This document shows, in pieces, positions 11,897-21,593 of a stretch of DNA of 64,000 bases. Below the pieces are notes generated by a model. That model saw nothing but the letters and a program-made list of their open reading frames with translations, had not been told where the DNA came from and did no database searches. The translations under genes were made by a program, and so were the position numbers. Numbering within the stretch: the stretch's first letter is position 1; each line of letters begins with the position of its first letter. The stretch is from Apodemus sylvaticus (Eukaryota > Chordata > Mammalia > Rodentia > Muridae), in assembly GCF_947179515.1 (NCBI RefSeq), contig NC_067495.1, forward strand, positions 30,479,004 through 30,543,003, written 5' to 3'.

Positions 11897-14800
11897 TTAA
11901 TATCCACTTACTAGTGAGTACATACCATGATTCACCTTTTGAGTCTGGGTTACCTCACTTAGTATGATATTCTCTAGCTCCATCCATTTGCCTAAGAATT
12001 TCATGAATTCATTGTTTCTAATGGCTGAATAGTACTCCATTGTGTAGATATACCACATTTTTTGCATCCACTCTTCTGTTGAGGGATACCTGGGTTCTTT
12101 CCAGCATCTGGCAATTACAAATAGGGCTGCTATGAACATAGTAGAGCATGTATCCTTATTACATGGTGGGGAATACTCTGGGTATATGCCCAGGAGTGGT
12201 ATAGCAGGATCTTCTGGAAGTGAGGTGCCCAGTTTTCGGAGGAACCGCCAGACTGATTTCCAGAGTGGTTGTACCAATTTGCAACCCCACCAGCAGTGGA
12301 GGAGTGTTCCTCTTTCTCCACACCCTCTCCAACACCTGCTGTCTCCTGAATTTTTAATCTTAGCCATTCTGACTGGTGTAAGATGAAATCTTAGGGTTGT
12401 TTTGATTTGCATTTCCCTAATGACTAATGAAGTTGAACATTTTTTAAGATGCTTCTCCGCCATCCGAAGTTCTTCAGGTGAGAATTCTTTGTTTAACTCT
12501 GTACCCCATTTTTTAATAGGGTTGTTTGGTTTTCTGGAGTCTAACTTCTTGAGTTCTTTATATATATTGGATATTAGCCCTCTATCTGATGTAGGATTGG
12601 TGAAGATCATTTCCCAATTTGTTGGTTGCCGATTTGTCCTCTTGATGGTGTCCTTTGCCTTACAGAAACTTTGTAATTTTATGAGGTCCCATTTGTCAAT
12701 TCTTGCTCTTAGAGCATACGCTATTGGTGTTCTGTTCATAAACTTTCTTCCTGTACTGATGTCCTCAAGGGTCTTCCCCAGTTTCTTTTCTATTAGCTTC
12801 AGAGCGTCTGGCTTTATGTGGAGGTCCTTGATCCATTTGGATTTGAGCTTAGTACAAGGAGACAAGGATGGATCAATTCTCATTCTTCTGCATGCTGACC
12901 TCCAGTTGAACCAGCACCATTTGTTGAAAAGGCTATCTTTTTTCCATTGGATGTTTTCAGCCCCTTTGTCGAGGATCAAGTGGCCATAGGTGTGTGGGTT
13001 CATTTCTGGATCTTCAATCCTGTTCCATTGATCCTCCTGTCTGTCACTGTACCAATACCATGCAGTTTTTAACACTATTGCTCTGTAGTATTGCTTGAAG
13101 TCAGGGATACTGATTCCCCCAGATTTTCTTTTGTTGCTGAGAATAGTTTTAGCTATCCTGGGTTTTTTGTTGTTCCAGATGAATTTGATAATTGCTCTTT
13201 CTAACTCTGTGAAGAATTGAGTTGGGATTTTGATGGGTATTGCATTGAATCTGTATAGTGCTTTAGGCAAAATGGCCATTTTAACTATATTGATTCTACC
13301 GATCCATGAGCATGGGAGGTTTTCCCATTTTTTGAGGTCTTCTTCCATTTCCTTCTTCAGAGTCTTGAAGTTCTTGTCATACAGATCTTTCACATGTTTG
13401 GTAAGAGTCACCCCAAGATACTTTATACTGTTTGAGGCTATTGTGAAGGGGGTCATTTCCCTAATTTCTTTCTCAGCCTGCTTATCCTTTGAGTATAGGA
13501 AGGCCACTGATTTGCTTGAGTTGATTTTATAACCTGCCACTTTGCTGAAGTTGTTTATCAGCTGTAGGAGCTCTCTAGTGGAGTTCTTTGGGTCACTTAG
13601 GTAGACGATCATGTCGTCTGCAAATAATGATAGTTTGACTTCTTCCTTTCCAATTTGTATCCCTTTGACCTCCTTATGTTGTCGAATTGCCCGAGCTAGT
13701 ACCTCAAGTACAATATTGAAAAGATAAGGAGAAAGGGGGCAGCCTTGTCTGGTCCCTGATTTCAATGGGATTGCTTCAAGTTTCTCTCCATTTAGTTTGA
13801 TGCTGGCTACCGGTTTGCTGTATATTGCTTTTACTATGTTTAGGTATGGGCCTTGAATTCCTGTTCTCTCCAAGACTTTAAGCATGAAAGGATGCTGAAT
13901 TTTGTCAAACGCTTTTTCAGCATCCAATGAAATGACCATGTGGTTTTGTTCTTTGAGTTTGTTTATGTAGTGGATTGTATTGATGGATTTCCGTATATTG
14001 AACCAACCCTGCATTCCCGGGATAAAGCCTACTTGATCATGGTGGATGATCGTTTTGATGTGTTCTTGGATTCGGTTGGCAAGAATTTTATTGAGTATTT
14101 TTGCATCGATGTTCATAAGGGAAATTGGTCTGAAGTTCTCTTTCTTTGTTGGATCTTTTTGTGGCTTTGGAATCAGCGTAATTGTGGCTTCGTAGAAGGA
14201 ATTGGGTAGTGTTCCTTCTGTTTCTATTTTGTGGAATAGTTTGAAGAGTATTGGTGTTAACTCTTCTTTGAAGGTCTGGTAGAATTCTGTACTGAAGCCA
14301 TCTGGTCCTGTGCTTTTTTTGGTTGGAAGACTTTCTATGACTCCTTCTATTTCTTTAGGCATTATGGGACTGTTTAGATGGTCTAGTTGGTCCTGATTTA
14401 ATTTTGGTATTTGGTATCTGTCAAGGAAATTGTCCATTTCCTCCAGATTCTCCAGTTGTGTTGAGTACAGGCTCTTGTAGTAGGATCTGATGATTTTTTG
14501 GATTTCCTCAGTTTCCATTGTTATATCTCCCTTTTCATTTCTAAGTTTGTTAATTTGGATACTTTCTCTGTGCCCTTTGGTCAGTCTGGCTAAGGGTTTA
14601 TCTATCTTGTTGATTTTCTCAAAGAACCAGCTCCTGGTTTTGTTAATTTTTTGTATGGTTCTCTTTGTTTCTACTTGATTGATTTCGGCCCTGAGTTGGA
14701 TGATTTCCTGCCTTCTACTCCTCCTGGGCGAATTAGCTTCTTTTTGTTCTAGGACTTTCAGGTGTGTCATTAAGTTAGTAATGTATGCTCTCTCCATTTT

Positions 14801-15717
14801 CTTTTTGGAGGCACTCAGGGCTATGAGTTTTCCTCTTAGCACTGCTTTCATTGTGTCCCATAGATTTGGGTATGTTGTGTTTTCATTTTCATTGTGTTCT
14901 AAAAAGTCTTTAATTTCTTTATTTCTTCCTTGACCAAGGTATCATTGAGTAGGGTATTGTTCAGTTTCCACGTGTATGTGGGTTTTCTGTTGTTTCTGTT
15001 GCTATTGAAGACCACTTTTAGTCCATAGTGATCAGATAGGAGGCATGGGATTAGTTCTATCTTCTTATATTTGTTGAGGTCTGTCTTGTGACCAATTATA
15101 TGGTCGATTTTGGAGAAGGTACCATGAGGTGCTGAGAAAAAGGTATATCCTTTTGTTTTAGGATAGAATGTTCTATATATGTCTGTTAAATCTAATTGGT
15201 CCAAAGCTTCAATTAGTTTCATTGTGTCCCTGTTTAGTTTTTGTTTTCCTGATCGGTCCATTGAGGAAAGTGCAGTGTTGAAGTCACCCACAATTATTGT
15301 GTTAGGTGCAATGTGTGCTTTTAGTTTTAATAAAGTTTCCTTTACGAAAGAGGGTGCCCTTGCATTTGGGGCATAGATGTTCAGGATTGACAGTTCTTCT
15401 TTTTGTATTTTTCCTTTGACCAGCAAGAAGTGTCCCTCAGGGTCTCTTTTGATGACTTTGGGTTGAAAGTCAATTTTATCTGATATTAAAATGGCTACTC
15501 CAGCTTGTTTCCTGAGACCATTTGCCTGTAAAATTGTCTTCCAGCCTTTTACTCTAAGGTAGTGTTTGTCTTTGACCCTGAGGTGTGTTTCCTGTAAGCA
15601 GCAAAATGTAGGGTCCTGTTTACGTATCCATTCAGTTAGTCTGTGTCTTTTTATTGGGGCATTAAGTCCATTGATGTTAAGAGATATTAAGGAATAGTGA
15701 TTGTTACTTCCTATCAT
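11897..15717 (-). pseudogene. L1-D ORF2 (endonuclease-reverse transcriptase), one 4-bp frameshift
   Basis: ORF2p nicks target DNA and reverse-transcribes L1 RNA by target-primed reverse transcription. Block 1 (15717-14899, 272 aa) is the endonuclease domain, with N14-type NINGLNA, QETHLR, VGDFNT and SDHYG motifs. Block 2 (14851-11897, 984 aa) covers the RT, with the catalytic FADD motif, SGTRQGCPLSPYLF and KSTGPDGF, then the C-terminal cysteine-rich domain (CWRGCGERGTLLHCWWGC) and the usual end at VSGY. The blocks are separated only by loss of 4 bp in a CTTT-type repeat at about 14913-14925. The span is 3821 bp, exactly 4 short of 1275 codons. I saw no other disabling change. Confidence 0.93.
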
Positions 15718-15776
15718 TTTTGACGTTATTTTTTAAATTTGAATGCTTAACTTCTTTTGGGTTTGATGAAAGGTTA

Positions 15777-17048
15777 CTATCTTGCTTTTTCCAGGGTGAA
15801 GTTTCCCTCCTTGTATTGGTGTTGTCCTCCTATTATCCTTTTTAGGGCCGGGTTTGTGGATAGATATTGGGTAAACTTGGTTTTGTCATGAAATATCTTA
15901 GTTTCTCCATCTATGGTGATTGAGAGTTTTGCTGGATATAGTAGTTTTGGCTGGCATTTGTGTTCTCTTAGAGTCTGCATGAGATCTTCCCAGGACCTTC
16001 TAGCCTTCATAGTCTCAGGTGAAAAGTCTGCTGTGATTCTGATAGGTCTTCTTTTATATGTTACTTGGCCTTTTTCTCTTACTGCCTTTAGTATTCTTTC
16101 TTTGTTTAGTACATTTGGTGTTTTGATTATTATGTGACGGGAAGTATTTCTGTTCTGGTCCAGTCTGTTTGGAGTTCTGTAGGCTTCTTGTATATTCATG
16201 GGCATCTCTCTCTTTAGGTTAGGGAAGTTTTCTTCCATAATTTTAGTGAAGATATTTGCTGGCCCTTTAAGTTGTAAATCTTCACTCTCATCTATGCCTA
16301 TAATCCTTAGGTTTGGTCTTCTCATTGTGTCCTGGATTTCCTGGATATTTTGGGTTACAAGCTTTTTGCATTTTGCATTTTCTTTAACTGTTGAGTCCAT
16401 GGTTTCTATGGAATTTTCAGCATCTGAGATTCTTTCTTCTATCTCTTGTATTCTGTTGTTGATATTTGCATCTCTGTCCCCTGATTTCTTCCCAAGGCTT
16501 TCTATCTCCAAAGTTGTCTCCCTTTGAGTTTTCTTAGTTGTTTCTACTTCTGATTTTAGATCCTGGATGGTTTTGCTTAGCTCCTTCACTTGCATGTTTG
16601 TGTTTTCCTGTAATTCTTTAAGAGATTTTTGTGTTTCCTCTTTCATGAGCTCAGCCTGTTGACCAAAGTTCTCCTGTATTTCTTTAAGAGATTTTTGTGT
16701 TTCGTCTTTCATGACCTCAGCCTCTTGACTAAAGTTCTCCTGTATTTCTTTAAGTGTTTTTTGCATTTCCTCCTTGTTGGCTTTTGTATTCTCCTGGATT
16801 TCTTTCAATGATTTTTGTGTTTCCCTTGCAAGGGCTTCTAACTTTTGATCCATTTTCTCCTGAATTTCTTTAAGTGTGTCCTTCATGTGTTCCTGTACCA
16901 GCATCATGACCAGTGATTTTAAATCCAAATCTTGTTTTACTGGTGTGATGGGGTATCCAGGACATGTTGGTAGAGGAGAATTGGGTTCAGATGTTGCCAT
17001 ATTGCCTTGATTTCTGTTAGTGACGTTCCTGCGTTTGCCTTTTGCCAT
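15777..17048 (-). CDS. L1-D ORF1 protein, 423 aa, open
   Basis: The full ORF1 runs from MAKGKRRNVTNRNQ to LEKAR. It is 22 residues longer than the 401-aa copies here because one extra 66-bp coiled-coil unit of the QENFxQxAExMKxETQ type is present (about residues 100-145). The RRM core (TMRRPNLRIIGI, EAYRTPNRLDQ) and the C-terminal domain (REKGQVTYK, LLYPAKLSI) are complete. The spacer to ORF2 is about 60 bp, as in related copies. ORF1p would assemble as coiled-coil trimers on L1 RNA. Confidence 0.94.
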   Translation of the reverse strand: MAKGKRRNVTNRNQGNMATSEPNSPLPTCPGYPITPVKQDLDLKSLVMMLVQEHMKDTLKEIQEKMDQKLEALARETQKSLKEIQENTKANKEEMQKTLKEIQENFSQEAEVMKDETQKSLKEIQENFGQQAELMKEETQKSLKELQENTNMQVKELSKTIQDLKSEVETTKKTQRETTLEIESLGKKSGDRDANINNRIQEIEERISDAENSIETMDSTVKENAKCKKLVTQNIQEIQDTMRRPNLRIIGIDESEDLQLKGPANIFTKIMEENFPNLKREMPMNIQEAYRTPNRLDQNRNTSRHIIIKTPNVLNKERILKAVREKGQVTYKRRPIRITADFSPETMKARRSWEDLMQTLREHKCQPKLLYPAKLSITIDGETKIFHDKTKFTQYLSTNPALKRIIGGQHQYKEGNFTLEKAR

Positions 17049-17335
17049 CTAGTTCTCACTGGTGTTAGTTTGTCTTGTCAGTGCTGGACTCACCAGTGCA
17101 AGCTGCCCCTTCTCAGTTGGCCTCTGGTGCACAGCTTACCTCCTGCACTGCTTGTAGACAGGGTGCTGCTGCCCAGGCTGTTCAGATCCCAAAGCAGGCA
17201 CCCGAAGGCTCCCGCTGGGGTCCGCTGGGTTCACTGGAGCACACTGACTTCTCCCAGCTGGCCGCCTGGAAACCCAGCTAGCCACTTGCAGGATTTGGAG
17301 ATGTGGTGCTGCCGCCCAGGCTGATCTGGGCAGCA
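17049..17335 (-). promoter_or_regulatory. L1-D 5' UTR tether, alpha-type
   Basis: The sequence next to ORF1 matches the 5' UTRs of L1-B, L1-C and L1-G (CACCAGTGCAAGCTGCCCC, GATCCCAAAGCAGGCACC and similar) for one partial monomer. It then stops matching near 17330 and gives way to a different monomer family. It is therefore the non-repeated tether joining ORF1 to a replaced promoter. Confidence 0.8.
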
Positions 17336-18640
17336 GAACTCCCAACCGGGTTGGTGCACACAAGGCTAGCCTAGCTGCTCAGGCCCTGAGTCTAGGCAAA
17401 AGCCTGGCAGGCCAATGTCGGTGCAAAGTTCCCCTCAGCTGTGGGTGTTAATTGGGTGTGTCAGGTGGCTAGGATGGTGGTGTGCGCGAGTTCCCTGAGA
17501 GTGCTGGGAGTGTCTGCTGGGCTAACAACCTCCTGGCTGGGTCAGCACACAGATGGCCCAACGAGCAGCCCAGGGCCTGGGGGCAGTCCAGGGCCTGACC
17601 GTCTGAGACCCCTGCTATGTCCGCCTTGGGCTATGCCTATTAGCTGGTTTGGTTTTGCCTGCTAGGTCTCTCTGGCTTCCCGTAGGCAAAATGGCGGTGG
17701 TGCGCAAACTGGCCCAGATAAACAACCTCCTGGCAGGGTCGGCACACAGATGGCCCACCAAGCAGCCCAGGGCCTGGGGGCAGTCCAGGGCCTGACCGTC
17801 TGAGACCCCTGCTATGTCCGCCTTGGGCTATGCCTGTTAGCTGGTTTGGTTTTGTCTGCTAGTCTCTCTGGCTTCCCGTAGGCAAAATGGCGGCGGTGCG
17901 TGCTGGCCCGGGCAAACAAGCTCCTGGCTGGGTCGGCACACAGATGGCCCACCGAGCAGCCCAGGACCTGGGGGCAGTCCAGGGCCTGACCGTCTGAGAC
18001 CCCTGCTATGTCCGCCTCGGGCTATGCCTGTTAGCCGGTTTGGTTTTGCCTGCTAGGTCTCTCTGGCTTCCAGTAGGCAAAATGGTGGTGGTACGCAAAC
18101 GGCCCCGATAAACAACCTCCTGGCTGGGTCGGTACACAGATGGCCCACCGAGCAGTCCTGGGCCTGGGGGCAGTCCAGGGCCTGACCGTCTGAGACCCCT
18201 GCTATGTCCGCCTTGGGCTATGCCTGTTAGCTGGTTTGGTTTTGCCTGCTAGGTCTCTCTGGCTTCCCGTAGGCAAAATGGCGGCGGCGCGCGCTGTCCC
18301 AGGCAAACAAGCTCCTGGCTGGGTCGGCACACAGATGGCCCGCCGAGCAGCCCAGGACCTGGGGGCAGTCCAGGGCCTGACCGTCTGAGACCCCTGCTAT
18401 GTCCGCCTCCGGCTATGCCTGTTAGCCGGTTTGGTTTTGCCTGCTAGGTCTCCCTGGCTTCCCTTAGGCAAAATGGTGGTGGTACGCGCGCCGGCCCGGG
18501 AGGAAAAAAACCTCCTGGCCGGGTTTGCACCCCGGTGGACCCCCGATCAGCCCAGGGCCTGGGTGCAGGCCAACGCCCGTCGGGCTTAGACCCCCGCGAT
18601 GTTAGTCTCGGGTTATATTTGCGTACCTCAGTCTGATTTC
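17336..18640 (-). promoter_or_regulatory. L1-D beta-type promoter monomer array (about 196 bp period)
   Basis: Tandem GC-rich monomers carry the recurring landmark GGCAAAATGGCGG (or TGG), with ATGG at 17691, 17887, 18082, 18278 and 18473, giving spacings of 195-196 bp. The landmark fits the YY1 consensus (AAnATGGCG), which in LINE-1 promoters positions the transcription start. It lies on the plus strand, opposite to L1 transcription. The outermost unit (18480-18640) is the most diverged and CpG-rich. The first partial unit (17336-17495) contains GGATGGTGGTG. Confidence 0.85.
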
Positions 18641-18847
18641 TCTGGCGACCGAGAACCAATATGGAGCCTTGGTAACTGACTGGCGGGAGGCAGAGTTCTG
18701 ATGTGGCTTCTGTGTGGTGAAAGGCACTGTAAATCCGCCGCTGCTTGCAGCCTGGCTGGCCAGCGATGGCCAGTGGTCTTGGGCGCCGGGTCTGCCTGGA
18801 CCCTGTCCGCTTGGTTCCACTGCTGATGGCCCTTCCTCTGGACCAGC

Positions 18848-18884
<37 letters not shown>

Positions 18885-18904
18885 GCCACCGCCGCTCCCA
18901 CTCT
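18641..18904. other. GC-rich non-L1 segment with (CTG)11 at the 5' end of L1-D
   Basis: About 260 bp of unique-looking, CpG-containing sequence lies between the monomers and an LTR fragment. It carries an exact (CTG)11 run at 18850-18882 followed by CCGCCACCGCCG. It is not present in the other L1s of this window. Being inside the L1-D TSDs, it was probably carried in with the element. Confidence 0.65.
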
Positions 18905-19093
18905 TAGCTACATTTCTGTCTCTGTGATAAGACACCACAACCAATGGGACTTACAAAAGGAACTGTCTAATTAGGCTCACAGTTTCAGAGGATTATAGTC
19001 CATATCACTGAGCAAAGTCAGGGATAGCCCCAGAGACAGATGAGAACTCCCACCTCACAGCACAGGTGTGAAGCAAAGAGCAGGCAGTCTTTC
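18905..19093 (-). repeat. LTR 3' end fragment at the extreme 5' end of L1-D
   Basis: On the minus strand this reads like the R/U5 end of a rodent class III-type LTR (GTGAGCC, then AATTA, then GTGGTTGTGGTGTCTTATCACAGAGACAG). The related LTR 3' end at 32931-33000 shares the TGTCTYRTCACAGAGA pattern. It ends exactly at the 12-bp TSD. Its orientation is the same as L1-D transcription. The family name is not assigned. Confidence 0.6.
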
Positions 19094-19105
19094 TCTTTTG
19101 AACTT

Positions 19106-19496
19106 CAATAACGTTTCTTTTACGAAAGAGGGTGCCCTTACATTTGGAGCAGAGATGTTCAGGATTGAGAGTTCTTCTTTTTGTATTTTTCCTTTGACCA
19201 GCAAGAAGTGTCCCTCAGGGTCTTTTTTTGATGACTTTGGGTTGAAAGTCAATTTTATCTGATATTAAAATGGCTACTCCAGCTTGTTTCCTGAGACCAT
19301 TTGCTTGTAAAATTGTGTTCCAGCCTTTTACTCTAAGGTAGTGTTTGTCTTTGACCCTGAGGTGTGTTTCCTGTATGCAGCAAAATGTAGGGTCCTGTTT
19401 ACGTATCCATTCAGTTAGTCTGTGTCTTTTTATTGGGGCATTAAGTCCATTGATGTTAAGAGATATTAAGGAATAGTGATTGTTACTTCCTGTCAT
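19106..19496 (-). pseudogene. L1-B ORF2, N-terminal endonuclease part
   Basis: Minus-strand 19496 onward reads MTGSNNHYSLISLNINGLNA, then QETHLR, the start of the LINE-1 endonuclease. A frameshift in the T-run near 19223 ends the frame after 93 aa, and the gene is then cut by L1-D. Its remaining parts are at 11607-8791 and 4293-about 3680. It is non-functional. Confidence 0.88.
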
Positions 19497-19555
19497 TTTT
19501 GACGTTATTTTTTAAATTTGATTGCTTAACTTCTTTTGGGTTTGATGAAAGGTTA

Positions 19556-20761
19556 CTATCTTGCTTTTTCCAGGGTGAAGTTTCCCTCCTTGCATTGGTG
19601 TTGTCCTCCTATTATCCTTTGTAGGGCTGGGTTTGTGGATAGATATTGGGTAAACTTGGTTTTGTCATGGAATATCTTAGTTTCTCCATCTATGGTGATT
19701 GAGAGTTTTGCTGGATATAGTAGTTTTGGCTGGCATTTGTGTTCTCTTAGAGTCTGCATGAGATCTGCCCAGGACCTTCTAGCCTTCATAGTCTCAGGCA
19801 AAAAGTCTGCTGAGATTCTGATAGGTCTTCCTTTATATGTTACTTGGCCTTTTTCTCTTACTGCCTTTAGTATTCTTTCTTTGTTTAGTACATTTGGTGT
19901 TTTGATTATTATGTGACGGGAGGTATTTCTGTTCTGGTCCAGTCTGTTTGGAGTTCTGTAGGCTTCTTGTATATTCATGGGCATCTCTCTCTTTAGGTTA
20001 GGGAAGTTTTCTTCCATAATTTTGTTGAAGATATTTGCTGGCCCTTTAAGTTGTAAATCCTCACTCTCATCTCTGCCTATAATCCTTAGCTTTGGTCTTC
20101 TCATTGTGTCCTGGATTTCCTGGATATTTTGGGTTACAAGCTTTTTGCATTTTGCATTTTCTTTAACTGTTGTGTCCATGGTTTCTATGGTATCTTCGGC
20201 ATCTGAGATTCTTTCTTCTATCTCTTGTATTCTGTTGTTGATATTTGCATCTATATCCCCTGATTTCTTCCCAAGGCTTTCTATCTCCAAAGTTTTCTCC
20301 CTTTGAGTTTTCTTAGTTGTTTCTACTTCTGATTTTAGATCCTGGATGGTTTTGCTTAGCTCCTTCACTTGCTTGTTTGTGCTTTCCTGTAATTCTTTAA
20401 GAGATTTTTGTGTTTCTTCTTTCATGACCTCGGCCTGTTGACCAAAGTTCTCCTGTACTTCTTTAAGTGTTTTTTGCGTTTCCTCCTTATTGGCTTTTGT
20501 ATTCTCCTGAATTTCTTTCAATGACTTTTGGGTTTCCCTTGCAAGGGCTTCTAACTTTTGATCCATTTTCTCCTGAATTTCTTTAAGTATGTCCTTCATG
20601 TGTTCCTGTACCAGCATCATGACCAGTGATTTTAAATCCAAATCTTGTTTTACTGGTGTGATGGGGTATCCAGGACATGCTGGTAAAGGAGAACTGGGTT
20701 CAGATGTTGCCATATTACCTTGATTTCTGTTACTGACATTCCTGCGTTTGCCTTTTGCCAT
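19556..20761 (-). CDS. L1-B ORF1 protein, 401 aa, open
   Basis: This is a complete ORF1 with the same architecture as L1-C: an N-terminal MAKGKRRNVSNRNQ start, a coiled coil of QKSLKExQE units, an RRM core with TMRRPKLRIIG, and a basic C-terminal domain ending LEKAR. It carries scattered substitutions (for example RIIGRDESED instead of GID) but no frameshift or stop, although the host element has been split twice. Expression is unlikely without an intact element. Confidence 0.9.
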   Translation of the reverse strand: MAKGKRRNVSNRNQGNMATSEPSSPLPACPGYPITPVKQDLDLKSLVMMLVQEHMKDILKEIQEKMDQKLEALARETQKSLKEIQENTKANKEETQKTLKEVQENFGQQAEVMKEETQKSLKELQESTNKQVKELSKTIQDLKSEVETTKKTQREKTLEIESLGKKSGDIDANINNRIQEIEERISDAEDTIETMDTTVKENAKCKKLVTQNIQEIQDTMRRPKLRIIGRDESEDLQLKGPANIFNKIMEENFPNLKREMPMNIQEAYRTPNRLDQNRNTSRHIIIKTPNVLNKERILKAVREKGQVTYKGRPIRISADFLPETMKARRSWADLMQTLREHKCQPKLLYPAKLSITIDGETKIFHDKTKFTQYLSTNPALQRIIGGQHQCKEGNFTLEKAR

Positions 20762-21593
20762 CTAGTTCTCACTGGTGTTAGTTGGTCTTGTCAATGCTGG
20801 ACTCACCAGTGCAAGCTGCCTCTTCCCAAGTGGCCTCTGGTGCACAGCTTACCTCCTGCACTGCCTGGAGATAGGGTGCGGTTGCCCAGGCTGTTCAGAT
20901 CCCAAAGCAGACACCTGAAGGCTCTGGCTGGGGCCCACTGGATTCACCAGAGCACACTGACATCTCCCAGCTGGCCTCCCGGAAGCCCCTCTTGCCTCTT
21001 GTAGGACCTGGAGATGTGGTGTTCCCGCCCAGGCTGATCTGGATCCGGAAGCAGAGGGATCTGAGGGCTACCGCCAGACGCCTCAGGACTGGAACCTAAG
21101 CTCTGTGTCACTGGAGCAAGCTGTGAGCTCCCAGACTGCCTCTGGGTGCACACCAGGTCTCCCGCACTTCCTAGAGACCGAGTACTGTGGCCCAGGCTGT
21201 TCAGATCCCAACGCAGACCCCTGTAGGTTCCTGCTGGGCCCACTGGGTTCACCAGAGCACACTGACTTCTCCCATCCCACCTCCTGGAAGCCCCTCTTGC
21301 CTCTTTCAGGACCTGGAGATGTGGTGTTGCTGCCCAGGCTGATCTGGATCCGGAAGTGGAGAGATCTGAGGGCTCCTGCCAGAGGCCTCAGGTCAGGAAC
21401 CTAAGCTCTGTGCCACCAGAGGAAGCTGTGCGCTCCCAGACTGCCTCTGGGTGCACACCAGGTCTCCTGCACTTCCTGGAGACTGAGTGCTGTGGCCCAG
21501 GCTGTTCAGATCCCAACATAGACCCCTGAAGGCTCCTTCCGGGACCCGCTGGATTTACCAGAGCACACCGACTTCTCCCAACAGGCCTCCCAG
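20762..21593 (-). promoter_or_regulatory. L1-B 5' UTR, alpha monomers
   Basis: About 2.7 copies of the alpha monomer are recognisable by repeated CTGATCTGGATCCGGAAG and AGCACACTGACTTCTCCC-like landmarks. They end exactly at the TSD with L1-A, so the element is full length or nearly so. Confidence 0.82.

Larger units (their letters stand above)
11608..19093 (-). mobile_element. L1-D, nearly intact LINE-1 with chimeric 5' end
   Basis: This 7.5-kb minus-strand LINE-1 is inserted in L1-B. It has poly(A) (11608 onward), a 3' UTR with the ACTCCCCGAAAGTC box (about 11650-11896), ORF2 (11897-15717), ORF1 (15777-17048), an alpha-type tether (17049-about 17330), a beta monomer array (about 17330-18640), GC-rich non-L1 sequence with (CTG)11, and an LTR 3' end up to 19093. 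The flanking 12-bp TSD (11596-11607 and 19094-19105) differs by C/T at one CpG. ORF conservation makes it the youngest copy here. It is longer than a usual full-length murine L1 because of the added 5' material. Confidence 0.9.
19106..21593 (-). mobile_element. L1-B segment 3: endonuclease start, ORF1 and 5' UTR
   Basis: This is the 5' portion of L1-B. It contains the ORF2 start (methionine at 19496), ORF1 (19556-20761) and a 5' UTR of about 311-bp alpha monomers (20762-21593). It joins segment 2 seamlessly when L1-D and one TSD copy are removed. It ends at 21593, next to TCTTCCATTTCTT (21594-21606), the 13-bp TSD shared with 3386-3398. This part is closer to L1-D than segments 1 and 2 are. 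Confidence 0.9.

Noticed and set aside
18444..18944. Overlapping ORFs with poly-Ser, poly-Ala or poly-Leu runs on both strands
   Set aside because: They are translations of one (CTG)11 tract in different frames, inside the chimeric 5' end of L1-D. There is no gene context.
6777..20761. Naming the species from L1 ORF1
   Set aside because: The ORF1 sequences are murine-like but differ from the mouse and rat forms I recall. A database search is needed.
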